A stretch of DNA of 5,525 bases. Origin: Clostridia bacterium. GTDB taxonomy: Bacteria > Bacillota > Clostridia > Christensenellales > Aristaeellaceae. Below, piece after piece: positions 1 through 5,264 of this stretch. How positions within the stretch are numbered: the stretch's first letter is position 1; each line of letters begins with the position of its first letter. The notes under the pieces are model-generated. The model had not been told where the DNA came from. It worked only from the letters and a program-made list of their open reading frames with translations, and made no database searches. The DNA lies in contig JAFUGB010000349.1 in NCBI GenBank assembly GCA_017469605.1, positions 1 through 5,525 on the forward strand. The letters run 5' to 3'. Made by a program: the position numbers and the translations under genes.

Positions 1-2439
1 ATAGACACAAGCGGTCTGCGCGGATTATCTGATACCATCCTGCCCGGGGTGGATACTTCCGGCATAGCCGAAGCCAATGCGGAAATAAAGGAGACAAGCG
101 AAGCGCTGCGGGACGCCGGGCAATCCGGCAATCAGGCCGGGTCTGGCATTGATCGCGCAAGGGAGGCCATACAAGAGGCCACACAAGCCACGGAGCGCTG
201 GAAGGGCATTCTCCCCCACGTTCCAAATCTCCTGTCCAGAATCGCAAATATGGCCCTTTACCGAGGAATCCGCGCTGGCTTGCGGGAAATTACACAGGGA
301 ATTTCTGAGGGCGTTGCAAATGTAAAAGCGCGCAGCGCAGCCATCGGTTCCTCGTTTGCGTCTGAAATGAATGCGGCATCTGCCAGCCTTGCGCAATTCC
401 GCAACAGCATAGGCGCGGCGGCGGCTCCCCTTATTCAAAGCCTGATCCCCATTTTACAAACGGTTGTTAGCTGGGCCATCGCTGCCGCAAACGCCATCAA
501 TCAGGTGCTTGCCGTGCTGCGGGGACAAAGCTCCTGGACACGGGCAAAGCTACCAGGCGTTGCAAATGCAACAAAATCATTGGGAGGGGTTGGCAAGAAA
601 GCGGAGGAAGCGAAGGAGGAAATCAAAGGTCTGCTTGCGGCCTGGGACGAATTGAATATCATCATGTCCGATACCGCAAGCCCGATAGACAATGCCGGTG
701 GCGGTGGTGGCGGCGGCGGAGCCGCAAACGCGCTTGATATGTTTGAGGAGGTCAGCACCTTTGACGGAAAAATCCGAAAAATGGTTGATTGGCTGAAAGA
801 ACACATGGACGATGTTTTGCGGATCGCTAAAGCCATCGGCGGAGCATTGGCGGCGTGGAAAATCGCAACGGGGGTTGAAACGCTGCTTGGGAAGATTCTC
901 GGAGGCGTTGCCATCGGTGCGCTGGAATTTTACCTCGTTCACGATGGAGTGAAATCGCGTATCACTGACGGTTTCTCCTGGTCGGCTTTTGGTGAAAGCT
1001 TGGTCGGTTTCCTGACCGGCACCTTCGGGCTGTGGAAAATCACAGGCAGTTGGGCGGCTGGCCTTGCCATCAGCACGACAATCGCGCTGTTTGCTGGGCT
1101 GGAGGCTATCCGCTTTGTCCGAGAAAAGGAATACAGCCAAATTGCCGAAGAAGCATTTGCGGCCAGCGGAAAAGGCGGGCTTGACCCTAAAAAGCTGCTG
1201 GAGGCTGTTCAGGTAAAATTCGATGAATTGACGGCGGGCAGTGAATTGGTCATTAACGCATACGCCGGATCGGACGCATTGAAGCTGAACCTGACCGGGC
1301 TTGTAACGCAGATTGACGAATTAAACGCCGCACTATTTGGCAGCAAAGCCCCCACAGCAGAGGATGTGGCGCAGTTTAAGGCGGTTTGGAATGATGTGCT
1401 TTCCACCTTGTCCGAATTGCAAAGCAAGGATTTCTCAACGCTTTTCGCTGGCCTGACAACGGTTTTCGCTACGACCAACGAAGAATTACGCACACAGGCT
1501 ACGGAAATGCGCAAAAGCCTGCTAATGGTACAAGAGGGCATGAGCGCGGCGCAAGCTGAGTTCCAAACGCAAATCGAAAGCCTGACCGCTAAAATCGGCA
1601 GCGGTAAAGCATCCACGGCTGAGATCGAACAATACATGCGGTTGACCGAAGCGCTGGCAGACAGTCAAAGGGTAGCGCTCCATGCCTGGGAAGGTATGGC
1701 GGGAGAATTGGGTAATGTGGATTTTGGATCATCTGAGGGCGCTGTCAATTTCATCACTGAGTTGGGCGATAAAACGCAGGCAGCTATTGACGAAACGCAA
1801 GCGGTCATGGATTCGGTGAAAAGCGCAACGGACGATCTGAAAACACAGCTTGGAAAGTATCTTGCGGGCGGGATTATCGACCAATCCGCATTCGATCAGC
1901 ATGTGAACATTTTCGATCAAAACCTTTCCTTGATGCAGCAGACAACAAACGAAAAAATCAGGGAAATGCAAAACACCACGGCAGGACTATATAAAGATGC
2001 TCTTTCACAGGCAATCGACGTTCTGCTTCATTCCGGCGAATATGACAACGCAAGCCGGGATCAGGTGCAAAACTTTGTGGACACCATCATTCAGCCTATG
2101 GTGGACGGTATGGCAAATTACAAGGACGTGTTCACCGGGGAAGAATTAGACTGGATCAAGAATTTGCCCGCCACGCTGATGAACGCCGCGACGGAATCAA
2201 CGGAGTTTGCGCAGGGACTATGGACAAGCCCCGCCGCACGGCTGGTTGGTATGCTGTCAGACGTTTTCCTCGGCGTTGATAGCATGACCAAGCTGTCTGA
2301 TGGCTGGAAAGAACAGGTTCAGCAGGTCATGGGCGAAACTGGTGCAGTTATCAATGGTGCGGCAGATGAAACAGCCGAACAGGTTGAAGCCGCAAAGGAA
2401 AAGGTCAATGGAGCCATAATGTATAGCACGTCACCTTGA
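1..2439 (+). CDS. Phage tail tape measure protein, 5'-partial and 3'-truncated
   Basis: Tape measure proteins sit inside the growing tail tube of siphoviruses/myoviruses, set its length and help DNA ejection. The frame is open from base 1, so the N-terminus lies outside the window; a GTG at 49 has no ribosome site and is not a convincing start. Numbering from base 1 (812 codons), it begins with charged, Ala/Glu-rich helix. A motif block follows that I recognise from Firmicutes tape measure proteins: an APLIQSLIPILQ-type stretch with SWAIAAANAINQVL, then AWDELN (about 215-219). Next come an eight-Gly linker (codons at 697-720) and two hydrophobic segments (about nt 829-942 and 991-1120). The rest is mostly helical, Ala/Gln/Glu-rich sequence. 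The last codons (MYSTSP, then TGA at 2437-2439) come from antisense of the neighbouring RepA-like gene, so the native C-terminus is lost near nt 2418. Large size and composition make the family call good; the exact phage type is unknown. Confidence 0.85.
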   Translation: MDTSGLRGLSDTILPGVDTSGIAEANAEIKETSEALRDAGQSGNQAGSGIDRAREAIQEATQATERWKGILPHVPNLLSRIANMALYRGIRAGLREITQGISEGVANVKARSAAIGSSFASEMNAASASLAQFRNSIGAAAAPLIQSLIPILQTVVSWAIAAANAINQVLAVLRGQSSWTRAKLPGVANATKSLGGVGKKAEEAKEEIKGLLAAWDELNIIMSDTASPIDNAGGGGGGGGAANALDMFEEVSTFDGKIRKMVDWLKEHMDDVLRIAKAIGGALAAWKIATGVETLLGKILGGVAIGALEFYLVHDGVKSRITDGFSWSAFGESLVGFLTGTFGLWKITGSWAAGLAISTTIALFAGLEAIRFVREKEYSQIAEEAFAASGKGGLDPKKLLEAVQVKFDELTAGSELVINAYAGSDALKLNLTGLVTQIDELNAALFGSKAPTAEDVAQFKAVWNDVLSTLSELQSKDFSTLFAGLTTVFATTNEELRTQATEMRKSLLMVQEGMSAAQAEFQTQIESLTAKIGSGKASTAEIEQYMRLTEALADSQRVALHAWEGMAGELGNVDFGSSEGAVNFITELGDKTQAAIDETQAVMDSVKSATDDLKTQLGKYLAGGIIDQSAFDQHVNIFDQNLSLMQQTTNEKIREMQNTTAGLYKDALSQAIDVLLHSGEYDNASRDQVQNFVDTIIQPMVDGMANYKDVFTGEELDWIKNLPATLMNAATESTEFAQGLWTSPAARLVGMLSDVFLGVDSMTKLSDGWKEQVQQVMGETGAVINGAADETAEQVEAAKEKVNGAIMYSTSP

Positions 2440-2903
2440 ACCGTATCGAATCCAAAAAATTTTGTTCCATTTGATACAGCTTCGGCTACTGCTAAACAAA
2501 ACCATGATTTTCCAACTTTAGGAGCACCAGCGAAACCACCAAGGCCGGGATATAGCAGATTATTTATTATTGGTTTCGGCGGTTGCGGTTTTTTCTGAAC
2601 CAGTTCGTAAACTGTGTACGTCTGAAAAGGAGGAGCATTTCCAACCGGCAAGCGTATTGTTAGCGTCTCAAAAATTGATTTTGTATATCGTGACAGTCCA
2701 GTTTTAATATAAGGTGATATGGCATCATTTATTTTTCGCTTAATAGTTTCTGGCATAACCAAAGCGCCCGATTGCCCGATGATGCTTCTCCCGTCCTTTT
2801 GTAGCTCCATTTCCTCAATAATGGCATCTGCAAGCCCAGCATCATTGATACTTTGACTTGCTGGATCATACCATTTCGGATAGGATAATGTGATATTGCT
2901 CAT
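2319..2903 (-). CDS. RepA-like AAA ATPase (AAA_25-type helicase), 3'-truncated
   Basis: The family couples ATP hydrolysis to DNA unwinding or loading in plasmid and integrative element replication (RSF1010 RepA-like hexameric ATPases). The start at 2901-2903 has a strong GGAGG-type site at 2911-2918 with a 7-nt gap, 18 nt after the stop of the upstream helix-turn-helix gene, so the two form an operon. Residues 1-110 are an N-terminal region with a YPKWYD motif. Walker A is GAPKVGKS at residues 126-133, followed by WFCLAVAEAVSNGTKFFGF, typical of the family, and the strand leading to Walker B (GDVLYI, 157-162). From residue 163 (nt 2417 downward) the protein is antisense tape measure sequence, ending at 2319. 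Walker B, sensor and C-terminal regions are missing, so I expect no helicase activity. Effectively a pseudogene unless the join is an assembly artefact; native part is about 2418-2903. Confidence 0.75.
   Translation of the reverse strand: MSNITLSYPKWYDPASQSINDAGLADAIIEEMELQKDGRSIIGQSGALVMPETIKRKINDAISPYIKTGLSRYTKSIFETLTIRLPVGNAPPFQTYTVYELVQKKPQPPKPIINNLLYPGLGGFAGAPKVGKSWFCLAVAEAVSNGTKFFGFDTVQGDVLYIMAPLTFSFAASTCSAVSSAAPLITAPVSPMTC
2414..2421. other. Breakpoint joining tape measure gene and RepA-like gene
   Basis: Left of this point the + strand reads as tape measure protein up to about KVNGAI. Right of it the minus strand reads as RepA-like ATPase up to about GDVLYI. Neither protein ends naturally here, and base composition changes from GC-richer phage sequence to AT-richer element sequence. 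No insertion sequence, terminal inverted repeat or target duplication is visible at the join. A few shared bases (around ccataat) would be enough for illegitimate joining. The breakpoint could lie a few bases to either side. Confidence 0.7.
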
Positions 2904-2921
2904 TCGCTGCCCTCCTCCGGA

Positions 2922-3158
2922 TTAAACGATTCGCTGTGTCTGGGCCATTAACCATTCCTCGAATAATTGCCGATGTACAAACTTTCTGCCTCCGATTGTT
3001 ATGGTTGGCACATCGCTGCGGTTAAGCAGAGAATACGCCATCGATCGGCTAAAACCGGCCTGTACAAGTTCCTTTGCACTCCAAACCTGTTTTTGTCTCC
3101 AATCGATTTCCTTTGGGCTCCGTGCCTGTTTTTCGTTCCGGTTGATTTCCTTGATCAT
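2922..3158 (-). CDS. Excisionase-type helix-turn-helix DNA-binding protein
   Basis: A 78-residue basic protein of the small HTH_17/excisionase kind, which bind repeated sites near the attachment region, bend DNA and steer the integrase toward excision, sometimes also repressing. The core runs from about W26 to W69: WSAKELVQAGFSRSMAYSLL forms the helix-turn-helix, then VPTITIGGRKFVHRQLFEEWL forms the wing and closing helix. The ATG at 3156-3158 is chosen over longer in-frame starts because AAAGGAG (3164-3170) lies 5 nt before it and the upstream extension is not protein-like. Residues 5-30 contain a 13-residue tandem duplication ahead of the HTH, unusual for a family that normally starts close to the HTH. 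It is first in an operon with the RepA-like gene and divergent from the integrase, the usual place for an excisionase. Whether it truly acts as excisionase or as a replication/regulatory factor cannot be seen. Confidence 0.8.
   Translation of the reverse strand: MIKEINRNEKQARSPKEIDWRQKQVWSAKELVQAGFSRSMAYSLLNRSDVPTITIGGRKFVHRQLFEEWLMAQTQRIV
3070..3147 (-). repeat. Two tandem 39-bp repeats inside the HTH gene
   Basis: Copies at 3070-3108 and 3109-3147 align without gaps at 27 of the first 38 bases. They encode INRNEKQARSPKE and IDWRQKQVWSAKE (minus strand). A short remnant of a third unit (IKE) follows the start Met. The period is a multiple of three, so the frame is kept. Confidence 0.7.
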
Positions 3159-3163
3159 GCGTG

Positions 3164-3170
3164 CTCCTTT
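3164..3170 (-). promoter_or_regulatory. Ribosome binding site deciding the HTH gene start
   Basis: On the minus strand AAAGGAG lies 5 nt upstream of the ATG at 3156-3158. It fixes that start in preference to in-frame ATGs further upstream at 3201-3203 and 3243-3245, which lack such a site. Confidence 0.75.
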
Positions 3171-3197
3171 CCAAATAAAAAAGTGTAAAACCACAAA

Positions 3198-3296
3198 GGC
3201 CATATTGGCCCGATGCGATTTCGCACTGAATAATGAGGGCGCCAACGCCCTTCTTTACCCTTGCAGCGCAGCTGCTGGCGGTTTGGCTTTTCGCCA
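3198..3296 (-). promoter_or_regulatory. Hairpin-rich 5' leader of the HTH-RepA operon
   Basis: Five consecutive short perfect inverted repeats lie in 99 bp: ggcca/tggcc (3198-3210, 3-nt loop), tgcga/tcgca (3214-3225, 2-nt loop), gggcg/cgccc (3237-3250, 4-nt loop), gcagc/gctgc (3263-3275, 3-nt loop) and tggcg/cgcca (3276-3296, 11-nt loop). With transcription starting near 3302 they would all be in the untranslated leader. They may be RNA structure controlling expression, or DNA operator/recombination protein sites; the sequence does not decide. No known riboswitch was recognised. Confidence 0.5.
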
Positions 3297-3308
3297 TAAC
3301 CTAATACT

Positions 3309-3337
3309 ATTATATCATAAAGCACAGTGAATGGCAA
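3309..3337 (-). promoter_or_regulatory. Sigma-A promoter for the HTH-RepA operon
   Basis: Minus strand: -35 TTGCCA (3332-3337), 17-bp spacer, -10 TATAAT (3309-3314). The predicted start near 3302 gives a leader of about 145 nt before the HTH gene. The promoter faces away from the integrase promoter 46 bp to its right. Confidence 0.65.
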
Positions 3338-3352
3338 GATGTTTTTGAGTGA

Positions 3353-3457
3353 ATGAAACTGCATAATACGCATAAAAACGCATTGAAAATGAATGATAAA
3401 TATGATATAATTGAAGTAGAAGAAACTAATGCTATTTTAAAGAAAGCTGGTGCATAA
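3353..3457 (+). CDS. Possible 34-residue small ORF just upstream of the integrase
   Basis: An ATG at 3353 (or an internal ATG at 3389) opens a frame whose C-terminal half reads IIEVEETNAILKKAGA and looks like real amphipathic protein. It stops with TAA at 3455-3457, two bases before the integrase ATG. This spacing would allow reinitiation onto the integrase, whose own ribosome site is weak. Against it: the Shine-Dalgarno is poor, and the predicted integrase promoter -10 (3406-3411) lies inside the ORF, so a transcript from that promoter would not contain the start. No family recognised. Confidence 0.25.
   Translation: MKLHNTHKNALKMNDKYDIIEVEETNAILKKAGA
3383..3411 (+). promoter_or_regulatory. 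Sigma-A promoter for the integrase
   Basis: -35 TTGAAA (3383-3388), 17-bp spacer, -10 TATAAT (3406-3411) preceded by TG one base away, an extended -10. The start is expected near 3418, about 42 nt before the integrase ATG. Three gcat repeats, about one helical turn apart (3361, 3370, 3380), run into the -35 and could be a regulator's sites. Confidence 0.65.
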
Positions 3458-3459
3458 AA

Positions 3460-4635
3460 ATGGCTAAAAGTGGAGCAAAGCGGGCGGCGAATGGCTCTGG
3501 ATCAATTAAGAAACGCACCATTAAAGGGAACGAGTATTATGTGGGGCGCTATACTATCGGGACTGATCCCGGGACTGGTGGACAAAAACAAAAATATATT
3601 TACGGCAAGAGTGAGGAAGAAGTCAGAAAGAAACTAACCGCCGCCCTGTATCAGCTTGATACCAACAGTTATATTGAACCTTCAAAAATGACCGTTGGAG
3701 AATGGCTGGATGAGTGGATGGAAACATACCAAGTCGATTCTACGGAGGGGACACAGACAAAGTATCTATCGGATATACGGGTGAACATAAAGCCTCATAT
3801 CGGCAAAGTAAAATTACAGGTGCTGGACGCGCACCAGATACAAAAAATGATTAACGCGCTGAAAATCAATCATGCCAGAAAATCCCTTGTTTGCGTGAAA
3901 AGTGTCCTCCATGCCGCATTGCAGCAGGCATATATTAACGGTTATATTGCCGTGAATCCGGCTGATAAGGTAGTGATTCCCAAGGGCGGTAATCCGAAGA
4001 AGGAAATAAATCCGCTTACCCAAAAACAGATTGATAATTTCCTGGCGGTGATCCGTGGATCTGAATATGAGATGCTATTCCGGGTCGCGTTGTTCACGAG
4101 TATGCGTGAGTGTGAAGTAATGGGATTGAAATGGGATAACATTGATTTTGACAATGGGATCGTTACCATTGACCATCAACTTAAGCGCACAAAGGACGCT
4201 CGATATTATTGTGACGAGACGAAAACGCATGAGATACGCAGGATAAAACCCGCCGCCTCGGTTATGAAGCTGCTGGCCCAGCAAAAGAAGATACAGGCAG
4301 AACGGCGGCTCCGTGCTGGTGAACTATGGAATGAGGAGGAATTTCCCGGCCTGGTGTTCACTAACGAATACGGAAAGCATTATGGGAAAAATACCGTATA
4401 TCATAATGTGCAAAAGCTGGCTGCTAAAATTGGAGTGAATGGATTCCGATTCCATGATTTGCGTCATTCGTTCGCGGTCAGCTATTTGGTAGCGGGCGGT
4501 GATATATATTCTTTGAGCAAGGTATTAGGCCATAGCAATATTAAAATCACCTGTGATCTGTATTTGCACTTCACGGAGGATTTAAGGGGATCAAGCAAGC
4601 AGCAATATGGAATCGCTGATGCAGGGATTAGCTAA
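3460..4635 (+). CDS. int: Tyrosine site-specific recombinase (phage/ICE integrase)
   Basis: Complete 391-residue integrase of the Tn916/lambda-like group that inserts and excises an element by strand exchange through a 3'-phosphotyrosine. Residues 12-66 form the AP2-like arm-binding domain (GSGSIKKR...YYVGRYTIGTD...YGKSEEEVRKKL). Residues 77-175 are the SAM-like core-binding domain (MTVGEWLDEWMETY to NPADKVVIPK). The catalytic domain follows from about 185. Catalytic residues are visible: R216 in TSMRECEVMGL, K255 in the beta-hairpin, H332 and R335 in HDLRHSF, H358 in LGHSN, and nucleophile Y368 in DLYLHF. All are intact and the length is normal, so activity is expected. The start is ATG 3460 with only a weak GGTG at 3449-3452. 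It reads toward the 3' end of the tRNA-Pro gene about 120 bp away, as in elements that target tRNA genes. It is divergent from the excisionase-like gene. Confidence 0.95.
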   Translation: MAKSGAKRAANGSGSIKKRTIKGNEYYVGRYTIGTDPGTGGQKQKYIYGKSEEEVRKKLTAALYQLDTNSYIEPSKMTVGEWLDEWMETYQVDSTEGTQTKYLSDIRVNIKPHIGKVKLQVLDAHQIQKMINALKINHARKSLVCVKSVLHAALQQAYINGYIAVNPADKVVIPKGGNPKKEINPLTQKQIDNFLAVIRGSEYEMLFRVALFTSMRECEVMGLKWDNIDFDNGIVTIDHQLKRTKDARYYCDETKTHEIRRIKPAASVMKLLAQQKKIQAERRLRAGELWNEEEFPGLVFTNEYGKHYGKNTVYHNVQKLAAKIGVNGFRFHDLRHSFAVSYLVAGGDIYSLSKVLGHSNIKITCDLYLHFTEDLRGSSKQQYGIADAGIS

Positions 4636-4672
4636 CCTGTGATAACGCCAAATGAGGGCGTAAAATTCCCTG

Positions 4673-4696
4673 TTAAGTGTAAAATTAAGTGTAAAA
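4673..4696 (+). repeat. Two perfect 12-bp tandem repeats (candidate integrase arm sites)
   Basis: TTAAGTGTAAAA occurs twice back to back (4673-4684, 4685-4696), 37 bp after the integrase stop and before the tRNA. The 10-bp core AAGTGTAAAA occurs again at 3181-3190 beside the HTH gene. Tandem AT-rich repeats between an AP2-domain integrase and its attachment core are typical of arm-type binding sites; the function here is inferred. Confidence 0.5.
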
Positions 4697-4710
4697 GCCT
4701 GTTTTTGGCA

Positions 4711-4750
4711 AAGAAAAAAGCCCGAAAACCCTTATTTTTCGGACTTTTTC
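4711..4750. terminator. Bidirectional rho-independent terminator between int and tRNA-Pro
   Basis: A 9-bp stem pairs GCCCGAAAA (4720-4728) with TTTTCGGAC (4736-4744), with one G-T pair and a 7-nt loop. It is flanked by an A-run on the left and a T-run on the right, so both transcripts end in U-tracts. It would stop the integrase transcript on + and the tRNA-Pro transcript on minus. Confidence 0.8.
4721..4738 (+). repeat. Direct repeat copy 1 (18 bp, 1 mismatch)
   Basis: CCCGAAAACCCTTATTTT is matched at 5301-5318 with a single A to G change. Here most of it lies in the stem and loop of the int/tRNA terminator. The two copies are 580 bp apart and enclose the tRNA gene. Confidence 0.65.
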
Positions 4751-4754
4751 TTGT

Positions 4755-4782
4755 TGGTCTGGGTGGAGAGATTTGAACTCTC
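4755..4782 (-). other. Probable attachment site at the tRNA-Pro 3' end
   Basis: Tyrosine integrases of this group often use the T-arm/acceptor 3' part of a tRNA as attachment core, with the integrase gene next to it. The geometry here fits: integrase, 12-bp repeats, then the tRNA 3' end. The matching second copy would lie at the other end of the element, outside this window, so the core limits cannot be fixed. Confidence 0.35.
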
Positions 4783-4831
4783 GACCTCTTGAACCCCATT
4801 CAAGCACGCTACCAAGCTGCGCTACACCCAG
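4755..4831 (-). tRNA. tRNA-Pro (anticodon GGG), CCA encoded
   Basis: The full cloverleaf can be drawn by hand on the minus strand. The 7-bp acceptor pairs CTGGGTG (4825-4831) with CACCCAG (4759-4765). The D stem is GCGC/GCGT with loop AGCTTGGTA. The anticodon stem CTTGA/TCAAG closes loop ATGGGGT, giving anticodon GGG (4795-4797), which reads CCC/CCU proline codons. The T stem is GAGAG/CTCTC with loop TTCAAAT. The discriminator is A (4758), and CCA is encoded at 4755-4757. It has its own consensus promoter upstream and a terminator just downstream, so it is likely transcribed alone. The 3' end faces the integrase, making it the probable insertion target; all bases are intact, as expected if the element restores the 3' end on integration. 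Confidence 0.95.
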
Positions 4832-4868
4832 ATAAAACCAAGGCTTTTCAGCCACAGCGTGCTTGAAT
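4798..4868 (-). repeat. 13-bp inverted repeat linking tRNA-Pro and its own leader
   Basis: ATTCAAGCACGCT (4798-4810) is within the tRNA gene and its exact reverse complement AGCGTGCTTGAAT lies at 4856-4868 in the 5' leader. In the precursor RNA, leader bases could pair with the D-stem 3' strand, base 26, anticodon-stem 5' strand and two loop bases of the tRNA. This fold excludes the normal cloverleaf. Confidence 0.8.
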
Positions 4869-4884
4869 CGCCTCAACAATAAAG

Positions 4885-4913
4885 ATTATAGCACTTTAGT
4901 GGCGGTTTGTCAA
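4885..4913 (-). promoter_or_regulatory. Consensus sigma-A promoter of tRNA-Pro
   Basis: Minus strand: perfect -35 TTGACA (4908-4913), 17-bp spacer, perfect -10 TATAAT (4885-4890). The predicted start near 4878 gives a leader of about 47 nt before the tRNA 5' end at 4831. Such a strong promoter fits a stable RNA gene. Confidence 0.85.
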
Positions 4914-4987
4914 TAGCGAAAATGTGCGAAAACAGGTAAAATATTTTTGAAAAGATGAATTGAGTAAATTCTCAAAGAAAATGCAAC

Positions 4988-5041
4988 AGTAGCGTTTACA
5001 GTTGTAGTTACCCCGAGAAGAAAAAAAGTAGTAGCGTTTAC
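4988..5041. repeat. Two 12-bp direct repeats, 42 bp apart
   Basis: AGTAGCGTTTAC occurs at 4988-4999 and 5030-5041, a start-to-start distance close to four helical turns. The reverse complement GTAAACGCTAC resembles a LacI-family operator core (GTAAACG half), so paired regulator sites are possible. No obvious target gene is next to them. Confidence 0.5.
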
Positions 5042-5207
5042 TGTGAAGCCATTAAATAAAAGGAGTAAAAAAGCGTAGAAAGAACCTTTTTCGACCTTTG
5101 CCGTCTTTCCTATTCTACCACTTCTCAGCGCCTCTCGCTACCTTGGGTTTCATTTATCGTGGTGCCCTCTGGGGAATGGTTATTTAGTATGAAAATCGCA
5201 TAGAAAT

Positions 5208-5243
5208 AGGGCTAACTGATTCTCAACAAAATCAGTTAGCCCT
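5208..5243. terminator. 13-bp perfect stem-loop, possible terminator
   Basis: AGGGCTAACTGAT (5208-5220) pairs exactly with ATCAGTTAGCCCT (5231-5243) around a 10-nt loop. The + side is followed only by a short cattttc tract and the minus side by atttct, so it is not a classic U-tract terminator. It may end a transcript or be a protein site or remnant of a small mobile repeat. Confidence 0.45.
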
Positions 5244-5264
5244 CATTTTCGGAATGATGGATTT

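Noticed and set aside
577..1140. Long minus-strand ORF (187 codons), and another at 501-914
   Set aside because: Both lie inside the tape measure gene; composition is antisense-like (runs of Pro/Ser opposite Gly/Ala) and neither has a ribosome site.
1209..1637. Minus-strand 142-codon ORF
   Set aside because: Shadow of the tape measure frame; Ser/Ala/Cys-rich without any recognisable fold.
2967..3330. Two + strand ORFs opposite the HTH gene and its leader
   Set aside because: They run antisense to a well-supported HTH gene with a good ribosome site, have no ribosome site of their own and give unrecognisable protein.
4685..4879. Minus-strand 64-codon ORF across the tRNA
   Set aside because: It consists of the tRNA-Pro gene, its leader and terminator; this is a common false ORF over tRNAs.
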